64,000 nucleotides of DNA, taken from NCBI RefSeq assembly GCF_002506585.1, contig NZ_DAXW01000003.1, positions 385,610 through 449,609 on the forward strand, given 5' to 3'. This document shows positions 43,528 to 51,904 of this stretch, piece after piece. A program made the position numbers and the translations under genes. This DNA comes from Methanoculleus sp. UBA430 (GTDB lineage: Archaea; Halobacteriota; Methanomicrobia; Methanomicrobiales; Methanoculleaceae). The number at the start of each line of letters is the position of its first letter. The stretch's first letter is position 1. Under the pieces are notes generated by a model. It did no database searches, had not been told where the DNA came from, and saw only the letters and a list, made by a program, of their open reading frames with translations.

Positions 43528-44499
43528 CTAGGACACCCCGACGCTCTCGACGATCTCGGCGATGACCCCTTCCGCCGTGATCCCGGTGATCGTCGCCTCC
43601 CGGGTGAGGAGGATGCGGTGGCGCAACGCCGGGAGGGCAAGGGCCCGGACGTCGTCGGGGATGACGTAGTCACGGCCGTTCAGGGCCGCCTTGACCCTCG
43701 AGCCGCGGAGGAGGGCGATCGAGGCACGGGAGCTTGCGCCGAGCCGGACGTCGCCGTGATTTCGCGTGGCGAGGACGAGGTCGCGCATGTAGGCCATGAC
43801 CGTCTCGTCGACCCGGACCTCCCGGGCGGCCGCGGCCATGGCCTGGACGTCCGCGGGGCTGAGGATGGAGGCGACCTGGTTCTGGTAGATCTCCCAGTCC
43901 AGCTCCCCGGCACGCTCCCGGCGGAGGACCTCGAGCTCGTTCTCGCTGTCGAGATGGTTGAGGGTGGTGCTGAACATGAACCGGTCGCACTGCGCCTCGA
44001 TGAGCGGGAAGGTCCCTTCGGCCTCGTGGGGGTTCTGGGTGGCGATGGCGAAGTAGGGGTCGGGGAGCGGGTAGGTCGTCCCGTCGATCGTCGCCTGTCG
44101 CTCGCTCATCGCCTCAAGAAGCGCACTCTGGGTCTTGGGCGTTAAGCGGTTTATCTCGTCGATCATCAGGAAGTTGGTGAAGATCGGCCCTTTCTGGAGG
44201 ATGAACTCGTTCCTGTTCCGGTCGTAGATCCGGACCCCGATGATGTCGGCGGGCTGGATGTCCACGGCACCCTGGACCCGCCGGAACTCGTAATCTATCA
44301 GTCGTGCGATGATCTTGCAGATCGTGGTCTTCGCGGTTCCCGGCACCCCCTCGATGAGGAGGTGGCCGCCGCTGATCATGGTGATGAAGATCCCCTCGAT
44401 GAGGTGGAGGTTCCCGACGACCACCTGCTGGGCAGTCGTCCGGATCTCTTCGTAGGCGGTTGTAATCTCTTTGATCTGTCTGGTCTGGTCGTCAGTCAT
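43528..44499 (-). CDS. MoxR family AAA+ ATPase
   Basis: 323 residues. Walker A GVPGTAKTT (51-59), Walker B FLMIDEINR, sensor 1 AIATQNP and the MoxR LLEAMSERQATIDG segment. A chaperone-like ATPase expected to act on the DUF58 partner. The start overlaps the DUF4350 gene by 8 bp. Confidence 0.93.
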   Translation of the reverse strand: MTDDQTRQIKEITTAYEEIRTTAQQVVVGNLHLIEGIFITMISGGHLLIEGVPGTAKTTICKIIARLIDYEFRRVQGAVDIQPADIIGVRIYDRNRNEFILQKGPIFTNFLMIDEINRLTPKTQSALLEAMSERQATIDGTTYPLPDPYFAIATQNPHEAEGTFPLIEAQCDRFMFSTTLNHLDSENELEVLRRERAGELDWEIYQNQVASILSPADVQAMAAAAREVRVDETVMAYMRDLVLATRNHGDVRLGASSRASIALLRGSRVKAALNGRDYVIPDDVRALALPALRHRILLTREATITGITAEGVIAEIVESVGVS

Positions 44500-45277
44500 C
44501 TCTCTTCCTCCCAAAGTGCCAGGCCACCGGCAGGACGGCCAGGGCGGCCAGGGCAGCCGCGGCGAGCGGCGTCTGCTGTATCCATACTCTGGTGTTGATG
44601 ATCGGGTTAGCAGTGCCGGTCCTGCTGTGGACGTCGATCCGGACCGGCTGAAGGTTCTCGATGAACGCCGGGTTCTCGGCGAGCATGGCGTTGACGAAGA
44701 GGCTCGGGTCGCCGAGGACGGTGAGGTTCCCCTCCCGTGCGCAGACGACTCTTCTCGCAAAGGTCTCGTCGCCGCTGACCCGGCCGTCACCGTCGCCGTC
44801 GTCCCAGGTGAGGACCGAGGTCTCGACGAGGGGCTCGCCCCCCTCGATTGCCGCGGGGCGGTTCGTGAGGAGGGTCTCGATGCCGGCAAAGAGGGTGCTG
44901 TTCCCGACGACGTAGCCCCTGAAGAGCCCGGGGTCGGTGTGGCCGCGGTCGAGGCTCGAGAGGTTCCCGGGCCGGACGCGGATCGTGCTCCCGAGGTCGG
45001 CGAGGAGCTGGTTGGCGTTGCCTTCCTCGTCGGCGACGAGGAGTGAGCCGCCGTCGTCGAGGAACATCCGCAGGTAGCCGACCTCTTCGGGGGTGAACGG
45101 TTTCTCGGGCGCGAGGATGAGGAGGGTCGCCCCGGGGTCCTCGTCAACGGTGAGCGCCGAGGTGCCGTTCCAGCCGACGTTGTAGCGGCTGAACTCCTCG
45201 GTGGTGGTCGTCGCGTGGGCGTAGGCGGCAGCACCGGCGAGGAGGAGGATGAGGAGGACCGTCCAGGTCTCACGCAT
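44492..45277 (-). CDS. DUF4350-type membrane protein
   Basis: 261 residues: N-terminal helix, a Rossmann-like extracytosolic domain (GATLLILAPEKPFTPEEVGY; FLDDGGSLLVADEEGNANQL; TVLGDPSLFVNAML) and a C-terminal helix before HFGRKRDD. This is the DUF4350 layout seen beside MoxR/DUF58. A perfect GGAGGTGATCC ribosome site precedes ATG 45277. Confidence 0.82.
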   Translation of the reverse strand: MRETWTVLLILLLAGAAAYAHATTTTEEFSRYNVGWNGTSALTVDEDPGATLLILAPEKPFTPEEVGYLRMFLDDGGSLLVADEEGNANQLLADLGSTIRVRPGNLSSLDRGHTDPGLFRGYVVGNSTLFAGIETLLTNRPAAIEGGEPLVETSVLTWDDGDGDGRVSGDETFARRVVCAREGNLTVLGDPSLFVNAMLAENPAFIENLQPVRIDVHSRTGTANPIINTRVWIQQTPLAAAALAALAVLPVAWHFGRKRDD

Positions 45278-46847
45278 CCGGATCACCTCCGAGGGCAACT
45301 TTCTCCATGCTCGTGAGTTCCTCCTCCGTCGGGATCTCGCCGGCGTACCGGATCCGCTCGTAGCGCTCGAAGAACCCGGCATGGTCGGGGGCGAGGAGGG
45401 CGCAGTCCCGCGGGGTCTTCGTCTCGGGAAGACCGAGCCGGGCACGGAGGGCCCGGAAGAGGACGGTCGCCGCCTCCCGCGGGGGAAGGCCCGCGGCGGT
45501 CACCTCTGGTTCGGTCTCGATGATCTCCGGCTCCGCTGGGGGTTCTGCGGCCGCGGGAGGGCTCTCCTCCGGCCGGCGCCGCCGGAGGTACCACCCGGTC
45601 CCGAGGGCGGCGGCGATTGCCGCGATGAACGGGAGGGGCGAGAGCCCTTCGCCCCGGATCAAGACGGTCGCTGCCTCGCTCCCGGAGGCGTTGAGCGGGT
45701 AGCCTGCGGCGTGGAACTCCGCCCGGAGGGTGTGCTCCCCGGCGGGGAGGACGATCTCGGTTCGGTAGGTGCCGTTTCCGTCGGTCTCTCCGGCGACGAG
45801 GGTACCATCATCGACCCGGAGCAGGACCGGGGCACCCGTGACCGGCCGGTCTTCCGCCGTGAGGTTCCCGGTGCAGGCGACGGCGGTCGCGTTCACCTCC
45901 GCGGCGGCGAGGGTGATGGTGGTGTTTTTGGGGAAGACCTCGAAGGTCGCGACCCCGGAGTAGACCCCGCCCGCGGTGGCGTAGGCAAGGTGCGGTCCGG
46001 CGAGGACCCGGCCGACCCGGTAGGGGTAGGCGTAGGTGCCGTCTGCATCGAGGGCGACGGTCGCGGCGACCCGGCTGTCGACGTAGACCTCGACGGCGGT
46101 CCCCGGGGTGCCGCCGGCGTAGCGGCCGGCGATCCTGAGGGTCTCGCCGTAGCGCCCCGTATCGGGGGTGACCGCGATACCGAGGGGGGATCTTACGGTG
46201 CCGCCGCCGGTCGGCCGGTCGTCCGCGGCATCCGCGACCTCCGCAAAGTCCTCGACACTCTCCTGGTAGGGGGTGGCGTTCGCGCCGTAGTGCTCGGCGA
46301 TCCGGGTCGTCGCGGTCTCTCGCTTCGCATAGGAAGCGAAGCCCTCCCGCATCTTCTGCCGGAGGGCCTCGCCCTCGTAGGCGATCGCCATGCGCTGCTC
46401 GCCGTCCTGGACCTCGATCTCAAGGCGCTTGAGGTCTTCGAACCGCCGGGTGTCGTTCAAGAGGGTCGCGAGGGCCTCCTGGTTCTGCCGGTTGTTCTGC
46501 TGGAACTCGCCGACGTCGGTCCCGGAGACGTCGAGCGTGACGACGAGTTTGTCAAATTGCGCCGAGAGGTCGCTGTAGCGGGCGAGGTCGCGCTCGGCGC
46601 TCTCGTAGTCCTTGAGCTTGATCGTGAGAGCGAGGGTCCCGGTCTGGCCCAGGAGGTCGTCCATCAGGGGAACGAGCGCCGCGGCGTTCCCGGGGGATCG
46701 TTCTTTGACGGTCGCGGGGTCGGCGTGGGCGGCGGTCGAGGTGTTCTCGGCCGTGTAGAGGACGGGATCGACTGCTTCCCCGGCGAGGAGGAGGAGGACC
46801 AGGACGGCTGCCGCCGCGAGGATAGCGTGCGAGGCCCGGGCGTTCAT
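45270..46847 (-). CDS. Large surface protein with Ig-like repeats and DUF4129-like tail
   Basis: 525 residues: signal/anchor helix, a coiled region (about 60-180), two or three Ig-like beta repeats (GETLRIAGRYAGGTPGTAVE; LTAEDRPVTGAPVLLRVDDG), a membrane helix near 415, then a cytosolic tail with PPREAATVLFRALRARLGL like DUF4129 domains of transglutaminase-type proteins. Overlaps both neighbours. Confidence 0.78.
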   Translation of the reverse strand: MNARASHAILAAAAVLVLLLLAGEAVDPVLYTAENTSTAAHADPATVKERSPGNAAALVPLMDDLLGQTGTLALTIKLKDYESAERDLARYSDLSAQFDKLVVTLDVSGTDVGEFQQNNRQNQEALATLLNDTRRFEDLKRLEIEVQDGEQRMAIAYEGEALRQKMREGFASYAKRETATTRIAEHYGANATPYQESVEDFAEVADAADDRPTGGGTVRSPLGIAVTPDTGRYGETLRIAGRYAGGTPGTAVEVYVDSRVAATVALDADGTYAYPYRVGRVLAGPHLAYATAGGVYSGVATFEVFPKNTTITLAAAEVNATAVACTGNLTAEDRPVTGAPVLLRVDDGTLVAGETDGNGTYRTEIVLPAGEHTLRAEFHAAGYPLNASGSEAATVLIRGEGLSPLPFIAAIAAALGTGWYLRRRRPEESPPAAAEPPAEPEIIETEPEVTAAGLPPREAATVLFRALRARLGLPETKTPRDCALLAPDHAGFFERYERIRYAGEIPTEEELTSMEKVALGGDPDA

Positions 46848-47119
46848 GCGGCAAGGATCTCCAGGATTTTTTGGGCGACGATGTAGGCGAAGAGGGCGAC
46901 TCCGGCCGCGATGAGGTAGCCGACATACCGCATGTAGCGGGGGCGGGAGAAGGCCCCGTCGATCAGGACCGCGACGACGAGGAGGCCGATCAGGGCGAGG
47001 ACGAAGAAGACCTCGAGGTCGAGCGTGCGGTTCAGGACCATGAAGAAGGCGACGATGATGAGCCAGGCTGCGAGCACGGCCGCCGCATGGTATTTCTTCG
47101 CACCCGCCATCCTGATCAT
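46844..47119 (-). CDS. Small three-helix membrane protein, first gene of the MoxR operon
   Basis: 91 residues with three hydrophobic helices. It overlaps the next gene by 4 bp (ATGA). An in-frame ATG at 47110 is an alternative start. A TATA-like GAATTATC near 47133-47140 makes this the likely head of the operon running down to 41209. Confidence 0.75.
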   Translation of the reverse strand: MIRMAGAKKYHAAAVLAAWLIIVAFFMVLNRTLDLEVFFVLALIGLLVVAVLIDGAFSRPRYMRYVGYLIAAGVALFAYIVAQKILEILAA

Positions 47120-47262
47120 TTTTCGGCTCTACGGGTGATAATTCTATTGAAACTGTGGTATTCCCCTTCCGGAGGGGTGGGGGGAATCGGGCGGTTTCGT
47201 GGGGCGGTGGTCTTGATCCGGAGGGTCCCCACGGGATGCCCGGGCCACCCGCCGGGGTTCCT

Positions 47263-47326
47263 CTACGTTAAGCTTTGTTTACGTAGAGTGGGCTTCCCCC
47301 GTCTACGTTAAGTTTTCTTTACTTAG
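47263..47326. repeat. Twin 24-bp palindromes downstream of fic
   Basis: Two imperfect palindromes (47263-47286, CTACGTTAAGC...TTTACGTAG; 47303-47326, CTACGTTAAGT...TTTACTTAG), 40 bp apart start to start. The same pair, with the same 40-bp pitch, occurs on the other side of the gene at 48664-48727. The rest of 47120-47471 shows no gene. Confidence 0.75.
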
Positions 47327-47471
47327 TGGGAGCTTACTCGTGAAGATTCCCGGGAGCAGGAGGCTATCTGCCGGCTCCGTATCAGCATCGCGCTCACCAG
47401 TATGGAATCCGGCCGGCATCGCTATCGGGCAGGCGTATCCCTCCCGAAAGATCCGGCACTCTGGTGGGATC

Positions 47472-48638
47472 TCAACTTCCAGGGCGCGGTCGAGTCCCCT
47501 GCTCGATGATCGAGACGTAATCCGTGAACATGTACTTTTTGAACCGCTGCCTCCCGGTGATCTCCTTTAAGATGCCGATCTCCTCCAGTTTCCCGATCAA
47601 CTGGTATGCCGTAGGCCCGCTCACCCCGAGCACCTCCGCTGCTTCCCGCGTGGTGATGATCGGTTCATCGAAGAGTGCGTACACCAGTTTTACGGCGTTC
47701 GCCCCACCGATGTCGTGCTGGAGGAGCGTATCGATGACACTATCTTTCAGGCGGATGATCTCCCGTGCCGACGCGATCGACTCGTTTGAGACCTCGATGA
47801 TTCCCTGCAGGAAAAACCGGAGCCATGCCTCCCATGCTCCATCTGTCCGGATCTCGTTCAAGATCCGGTAGTACTCCTCCCGGTGTCTTTTGAGATAAAT
47901 GCTCAGGTACAGGAGCGGTTTTGCAAGGATCCCTTTCCCGCAGAGGTAAAACGTTATGAGCAGCCGCCCCATACGGCCGTTTCCGTCCAGGAACGGGTGA
48001 ATGGTCTCGAACTGGGCGTGAATGAGAGCGATCTTGATGAGCGGCGGTATAGAGCCTTTTTCGAGGATGAAGGCTTCGAGGTCCTGCATCAGGGCTTCAA
48101 TGCGTTCTGGGGGTGGCGGCACGAAGACGGCTTCCCGGATCGAGGTTGCCCCCGATCGAGCTATGTAATTCTGGACGGTCCGGAAGTTGCCCGGCTCCCG
48201 ATCCGAACCCCGCGTCCCTTTGATCAGGATGCAGTGGATGTCCCTGATGAGATCCAGGGATATCGGAGCATTTTTGAGTTGTTCCAGCCCGCTGTCCATG
48301 GCCCGCAGGTAGTTGACGACCTCACGGAGATCGTTGATGTTCTCCGTCGGTTTGAGGTTCGCCTCGAACTCCAGGACCCCTTTGAGCGAGGCCTCTGTCC
48401 CCTCGATCTGTGAGCTCAGCAGCGCCTCTTTCTTCATGTACATGGCGATGAACAGGTCGGGGTTGGGGAGCGTCACCGCTATGCCGTCGAGCCTTGCAAG
48501 CGCCCGGTCGGCCTCCGAGAGGAGGTACTGTAGTGTTTCATCGTACACGATCGGCGGGTCGGGTGGGAGGCTCTTTGGTATAAATGCGTTGTAGCCACCT
48601 TTTTGGTGAACAAAATTCCCGGATCGACTCTCTTGCAT
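47472..48638 (-). CDS. fic: Fic family protein with C-terminal winged helix
   Basis: 388 residues. Catalytic motif HPFLDGNGRMGR (about 214-225) is intact, so it should transfer AMP or another nucleotide to a target. An inhibitory helix motif SSQIEGT (about 75-81) marks an N-terminally self-inhibited Fic. The C-terminus has a winged helix (TTREAAEVLGVSGPTAYQLI), so it may bind DNA and regulate itself at the flanking palindromes. AGGTG ribosome site before ATG 48638. Confidence 0.92.
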   Translation of the reverse strand: MQESRSGNFVHQKGGYNAFIPKSLPPDPPIVYDETLQYLLSEADRALARLDGIAVTLPNPDLFIAMYMKKEALLSSQIEGTEASLKGVLEFEANLKPTENINDLREVVNYLRAMDSGLEQLKNAPISLDLIRDIHCILIKGTRGSDREPGNFRTVQNYIARSGATSIREAVFVPPPPERIEALMQDLEAFILEKGSIPPLIKIALIHAQFETIHPFLDGNGRMGRLLITFYLCGKGILAKPLLYLSIYLKRHREEYYRILNEIRTDGAWEAWLRFFLQGIIEVSNESIASAREIIRLKDSVIDTLLQHDIGGANAVKLVYALFDEPIITTREAAEVLGVSGPTAYQLIGKLEEIGILKEITGRQRFKKYMFTDYVSIIEQGTRPRPGS

Positions 48639-48663
48639 GGTGCACCTGTGAGATGAGTGTTTT

Positions 48664-48727
48664 CTAAGTTAACTTTTGTTTACTTAGAGTGGTGGATCGC
48701 CTTCTATGTTAAGTTTGCTTAATTTAG
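48664..48727. repeat. Twin 24-bp palindromes upstream of fic
   Basis: 48664-48687 (CTAAGTTAAC...TTTACTTAG) and 48704-48727 (CTATGTTAAG...AATTTAG), 40 bp apart, 26-89 nt upstream of the fic start. With the pair at 47263-47326 this makes a roughly 65-bp repeat in direct orientation flanking the gene, 1401 bp apart. Confidence 0.75.
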
Positions 48728-48779
48728 AACGGGGCGTGCAGGTTGACCGGGTCTCGTCGTCGCGACACCCGGGACGGTG

Positions 48780-48975
48780 GGGTCCGGCGCTTTCGGGACG
48801 CTGCATCCCGGGCGAGACGGTCAAGGAGAGGCTGGAGAACGTCAGGGAAGCGATCGAGGGACGGTGGTACGCTGAGCCGGTCGTCGACTGGCGCCGGAGG
48901 CACTCTCACGGTCACCGGGGTGCACCGCGGAGACCGCAAATCGAGAGGCTCAGCAGTGCAACGTATCGGGAAGCT
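48780..48975 (+). pseudogene. HicB/HicA-like toxin-antitoxin remnant
   Basis: One frame reads GPALSGRCIPGETVKERLEN followed by VREAIEG, close to the core of HicB antitoxins (PALPGC..EGET..EALENIREAIE). In another frame TLTVTGVHRGDRKSRGSAVQ resembles the end of HicA. No intact frame joins them. Recognition by eye only. Confidence 0.35.
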
Positions 48976-49012
48976 TGTGTGTTCCTGCTTACACCCGGAC
49001 GCCCTCCCGGAT

Positions 49013-49378
49013 GAACGGGTTAGGGCTCCGGACCGGCGAACTCTTCCCCGGTGCAGCAGATCGGTTCGACCGGGAGATCGAGCCGCCCGGCCTCGTGGAA
49101 CCGCTTGCGAACGTCCCCGACGACATCGCTTCCCTCGTGGAAGTCGCCGGGGAGAACAGCCTTTGCAGGATGACGGCGGAGACGTGTCGGCGCGCCCCGG
49201 GCAAGGTCCCGGACCTGCTCGATCACAAAGAGAGCGCTTGTCTCGCGGCACTGCAGATCGAGTCCGCGTGTTCGATGCACTCCTCGGCATTCTCCTTATC
49301 GTAGGACGGCGTCAGGTTTCCTGCGATGCTTGTCCGGGTAATATAGGCGCTGTCGAGATCTCTCTCCGTTTCCTGCAT
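49013..49378 (-). pseudogene. Decayed HEPN/nucleotidyltransferase-like remnant
   Basis: From ATG 49378 the frame reads MQETERDLDSAYITRTSIAG, then KENAEECIEHADSICSAARQ, and stops. A second frame gives LPGDFHEGSDVVGDVRKRF, then LPVEPICCTGEEFAG, reminiscent of a nucleotidyltransferase GSDVD...YTPEEF region. Several indels are needed to join them. Confidence 0.35.
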
Positions 49379-49451
49379 ATTCGCGCCCCTTTTGTCGCTG
49401 AAGGTATACGTGCGCCGGCTCCCCCGTTCGACTGCTTCTATCCGGCCATCC

Positions 49452-49874
49452 TCAGTCGTCGACGAACAGAGCTCGGTAGCCGGCCTGGACAAAATGCCGG
49501 TCACCGGTCAGGGCATCGGAGAGCCCCTGTTCCTTCATGACTGCAAGGGAGATGCAATCAGTAAGACTCCAGGCTTTATCCAGCCGTGTCTCGTAGATAC
49601 TCCATCCTTTCACCCATAGGTCGGGATTGACAAAGACAATCTCTACCCGGGGTGACGATTCAAGGCGGCGGCGAAATGCGATGACGGACGGTTTGAATGC
49701 GGGATGACAGAGAGCGTTGGATGTCTCGACGAGTACGGAGGACGTGGTGACGAACTCGGATCCTGCCTCCATTCGGTCTTTGTAAATGGTTTCGGCGGTT
49801 TTATGGAGATTGTCGTGTTTGTTCAGGAGAGCGATCCAGCAAGCCGAATCGACAAAACACCTGTCATTACTCAT
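49452..49874 (-). CDS. vapC: PIN-domain ribonuclease toxin (VapC-like)
   Basis: 140 residues with the PIN acidic set: Asp in CFVDSACW, Glu in SVLVETSNAL, Asp in SLTDCISLAVM and Asp in LTGDRHF. It would cleave RNA. ATG 49874 overlaps the antitoxin gene by 8 bp, the usual vapBC arrangement. Confidence 0.88.
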   Translation of the reverse strand: MSNDRCFVDSACWIALLNKHDNLHKTAETIYKDRMEAGSEFVTTSSVLVETSNALCHPAFKPSVIAFRRRLESSPRVEIVFVNPDLWVKGWSIYETRLDKAWSLTDCISLAVMKEQGLSDALTGDRHFVQAGYRALFVDD

Positions 49875-50100
49875 GAGCAACCCGTTTTGGCGATCCGTAC
49901 AGATAGTGGTCGTGCTCCTCTGCAAGGTCGGAGATATGGGTATCTACGGCAAGCGACGCGATGTCGAAAGCGGGATCCTTGTCAGGCTCCTCCGGGGCGA
50001 GCTGTACCGTAATGGTGTATTTCTTCCCCGCCTCGAGGTCGACGGGACCGGACGGCCGGAAGACCGAGCCGTCAAACAGGACTTTCAGTGTTTTTGCCAT
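49867..50100 (-). CDS. AF2212-like antitoxin
   Basis: 77 residues: LKVLFDGSVFRPSGPVDLEAGKKY at the N-terminus is the beta-barrel DUF104/AF2212 signature, followed by an acidic toxin-binding tail. It is the cognate antitoxin of the overlapping PIN toxin. Confidence 0.88.
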   Translation of the reverse strand: MAKTLKVLFDGSVFRPSGPVDLEAGKKYTITVQLAPEEPDKDPAFDIASLAVDTHISDLAEEHDHYLYGSPKRVAHE

Positions 50101-50174
50101 TCAAAGACCGCCTCCTGTACCCCTCTTGGTGATCATGGTCTTTGGGAACTATTAATGATTCTCATGTCCCCTAT

Positions 50175-50229
50175 GGTATAGAGGCTCGTCGTTCAGGAAG
50201 GCGGAGAACGACCGCCCGGAGAGGTTCAT
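50175..50229. repeat. 55-60 bp direct repeat, copy 1
   Basis: This segment and 51810-51869 share GGAAGGCGGA and CGACCGCCCGGAGAGGTTCA in the same orientation. On the minus strand both open with ATG and read MNLSGRS-S-SAFL before diverging, so they may be the 5' ends of two copies of a lost small gene. Confidence 0.6.
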
Positions 50230-50270
50230 CATCGCCCCGGTCTCCCCTCCGGGCCCACGAGTTCTTGAGA

Positions 50271-50627
50271 TCACAATCCACGGTAGGCACTGCGACGATG
50301 GCGGATGTAGAGGATGATAACCTCCTGCTCCGCGTGGTGTACGGCGTATATGATCCGATAGTCCCCCACGCGGATCCGGTAGAGATGCTCTTGCCGCCGC
50401 TTAACTTGCGCACAACGGCAGGGGCGTCTCGGAGAGAGCCTCTATACTCTGGAGAATGCGCGGCTTCGAAGCCTGACGGCTTCTCGAACTCCTGTCGTTC
50501 CGACAGTCGTCGCTCGCACCTTCTGTGCTCGAACTCCGGTGCTGCGGTCCATCGCAACTATATCGTGCGGCAATGCCACGATATCTCTCTTGACGCTTGC
50601 CTTGATGCGGATCGCGCATCCCGCCAT
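50271..50627 (-). pseudogene. RelE-type toxin interrupted by a structured repeat
   Basis: ATG 50627 begins AIRIKASVKRDIVALPHDIV, then about 85 nt of the two-hairpin repeat intervenes. The toxin resumes as ILQSIEALSETPLP and, in another frame, as QEHLYRIRVGDYRIIYAVHH and ILYIRHRRSAYRGL to TGA 50271-50273. The insertion plus frame changes make it inactive. Confidence 0.75.
50464..50550 (+). repeat. Two-hairpin structured repeat, locus 1 (two units)
   Basis: Unit a: hairpin GAAGCCTGACGGCTTC, linker TCGAACTCC, hairpin TGTCGTTCCGACA. Unit b: hairpin GCACCTTCTGTGC, linker TCGAACTCC, then a weaker GGTGCTGCGGTCC. It lies inside the RelE remnant. Confidence 0.7.
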
Positions 50628-50800
50628 TACCGCTTGTACCGCTTCCTGGACTCGCTGAACTCTATGGCCGGCTCGTCGCGCCGCTCCGCTACAACGGCGA
50701 GGTCGTGAAGGTCTTCCTGCATTTGCTCGTACTCCTGCAGGGGGAGAATGACTGCGACCCGGTTGCCGTGTTCATCGACGACATAGCGCTCTGCACTCAA
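50627..50800 (-). CDS. Phd/YefM-like antitoxin
   Basis: 57 residues from TTG 50800, chosen because GGAGG lies 9 nt before it: SAERYVVDEHGNRVAVILPL, then QEYEQMQEDLHDLAVVAERR. This is the usual antitoxin for a RelE toxin. Its stop and the toxin's start share one base (TAATG). The toxin is disrupted, so this is an orphan. Confidence 0.78.
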   Translation of the reverse strand: MSAERYVVDEHGNRVAVILPLQEYEQMQEDLHDLAVVAERRDEPAIEFSESRKRYKR

Positions 50801-50964
50801 CTGCTGTGACCTCCTTACCTCTGTATGGGGTGCAGGAACTATCAATCTTCGTCCGCTCCGCCGCCGGGGTGAGGGGGCCTGAGGAAACGACTTACCTGCA
50901 ATACAGGGGATGCTAAGGCCTCTCTATGCCGTGAAACCCTCATGACGTGATCCTACCCGGGATC

Positions 50965-51504
50965 TCAGAATATGTTGCAGCGATACATTGGTATGGTGTT
51001 CTTCTTCCTGGTTTTCAAAGCTCTGTGAAATCCAAACCTCTCGTAAAATGATTCGGCATCGGGTTTGGCATCGACGGTGAGAACGCAACATCCTGAGTGT
51101 CTCGATACTTCCGTCGCTATCGACCGTATCGCGGTTAACATGGCTCGCCCAATGTCTCTTCCTTCGTAATCCTGGTGTGTAGGGGCGATCTTGATTGCAG
51201 GATAATAAGAGTGGGTATACCACTCTTTATCGTCCTCAGGATCGATGTCCTTCTTGATGATACTGTCGTTTAAGATTGAAAAATAGCCTACACACGTTCC
51301 GTCGTAGATGGCGAGATAGGTAACAGCAACATGAGCATCCTGATTTTTCAGCGCGTCGGCGGTCAGGTAGTCGTTCAGTTCCTGTTGCCTGCAGGAAAAA
51401 GACAGGAGGTCGTGATCTGAGGCGAGGTGCTCGAAAGATATGTCCGATAGGGGTATCTTTGGTAGTTTGGCGTCCGGGGTTGCCGGGAGGTTTCTGGAGG
51501 GCAT
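50965..51504 (-). CDS. GNAT acetyltransferase (toxin-like)
   Basis: 179 residues. FEHLASDHDLLSFSCRQQELNDYL at the start and a GNAT core with KIAPTHQDYEGRDIGRAMLT, then VLTVDAKPDAESFYERFGFH. This matches GNAT proteins that act as TacT-like toxins by acetylating aminoacyl-tRNA, but the usual DUF1778 antitoxin is not upstream. A small protein gene (51541-51702) takes that place. Confidence 0.82.
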   Translation of the reverse strand: MPSRNLPATPDAKLPKIPLSDISFEHLASDHDLLSFSCRQQELNDYLTADALKNQDAHVAVTYLAIYDGTCVGYFSILNDSIIKKDIDPEDDKEWYTHSYYPAIKIAPTHQDYEGRDIGRAMLTAIRSIATEVSRHSGCCVLTVDAKPDAESFYERFGFHRALKTRKKNTIPMYRCNIF

Positions 51505-51540
51505 CTCAATCGCTTAAAAATAGGTCGGAGCCGAGAGGTG

Positions 51541-51702
51541 TCAGCGGATGGATTTTACCAGTTCCTCTCCGTGAGCACGTACCCACCGGGTCATCTCCCG
51601 CCCTTCCGGGGTGTCGTACCGGTCGGGATCCGCCATGTACTCCTCAAAGCGGCGGGCGTCGTCGCCTTCCAGGTAGAGGCCTAATTCAATCTTCTGGGCC
51701 AT
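51541..51702 (-). CDS. Small acidic protein upstream of the GNAT gene
   Basis: 53 residues: MAQKIELGLYLEGDDARRFE, then EYMADPDRYDTPEGREMTRW and a short tail ending KSIR. GGTGATAAC precedes ATG 51702. It lies 36 nt upstream of the GNAT gene on the same strand. It has no ribbon-helix-helix pattern that I can see; a role as a novel antitoxin is possible but unproven. Confidence 0.6.
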   Translation of the reverse strand: MAQKIELGLYLEGDDARRFEEYMADPDRYDTPEGREMTRWVRAHGEELVKSIR

Positions 51703-51809
51703 GTTATCACCATCCTCGCAGGCTTTGGTGCGTTACGGTGTAATTTCGCCCTCTGTGTAGATATACCTTAGTACCCCGTTCGCCGGCACGCGGCCCTGGC
51801 ATCTCTCGC

Positions 51810-51869
51810 GGTATAGAGATCGGGTTCCTCATCCAGGAAGGCGGAAAGCGACCGCCCGGAGAGGTTCAT
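51810..51869. repeat. 55-60 bp direct repeat, copy 2
   Basis: Second copy of the segment at 50175-50229; on the minus strand it opens a 33-codon frame beginning MNLSGRSLSAFLDEEPDLYT. Confidence 0.6.
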
Positions 51870-51904
51870 TGTTGTCACGGAGAGCATACGGCGAAGCAAC
51901 AGGC

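Noticed and set aside
45249..46886. 545-codon plus-strand frame opposite the Ig-repeat protein
   Set aside because: Antisense shadow with Gly/Arg/Glu-rich composition; the minus-strand genes are tightly coupled and protein-like.
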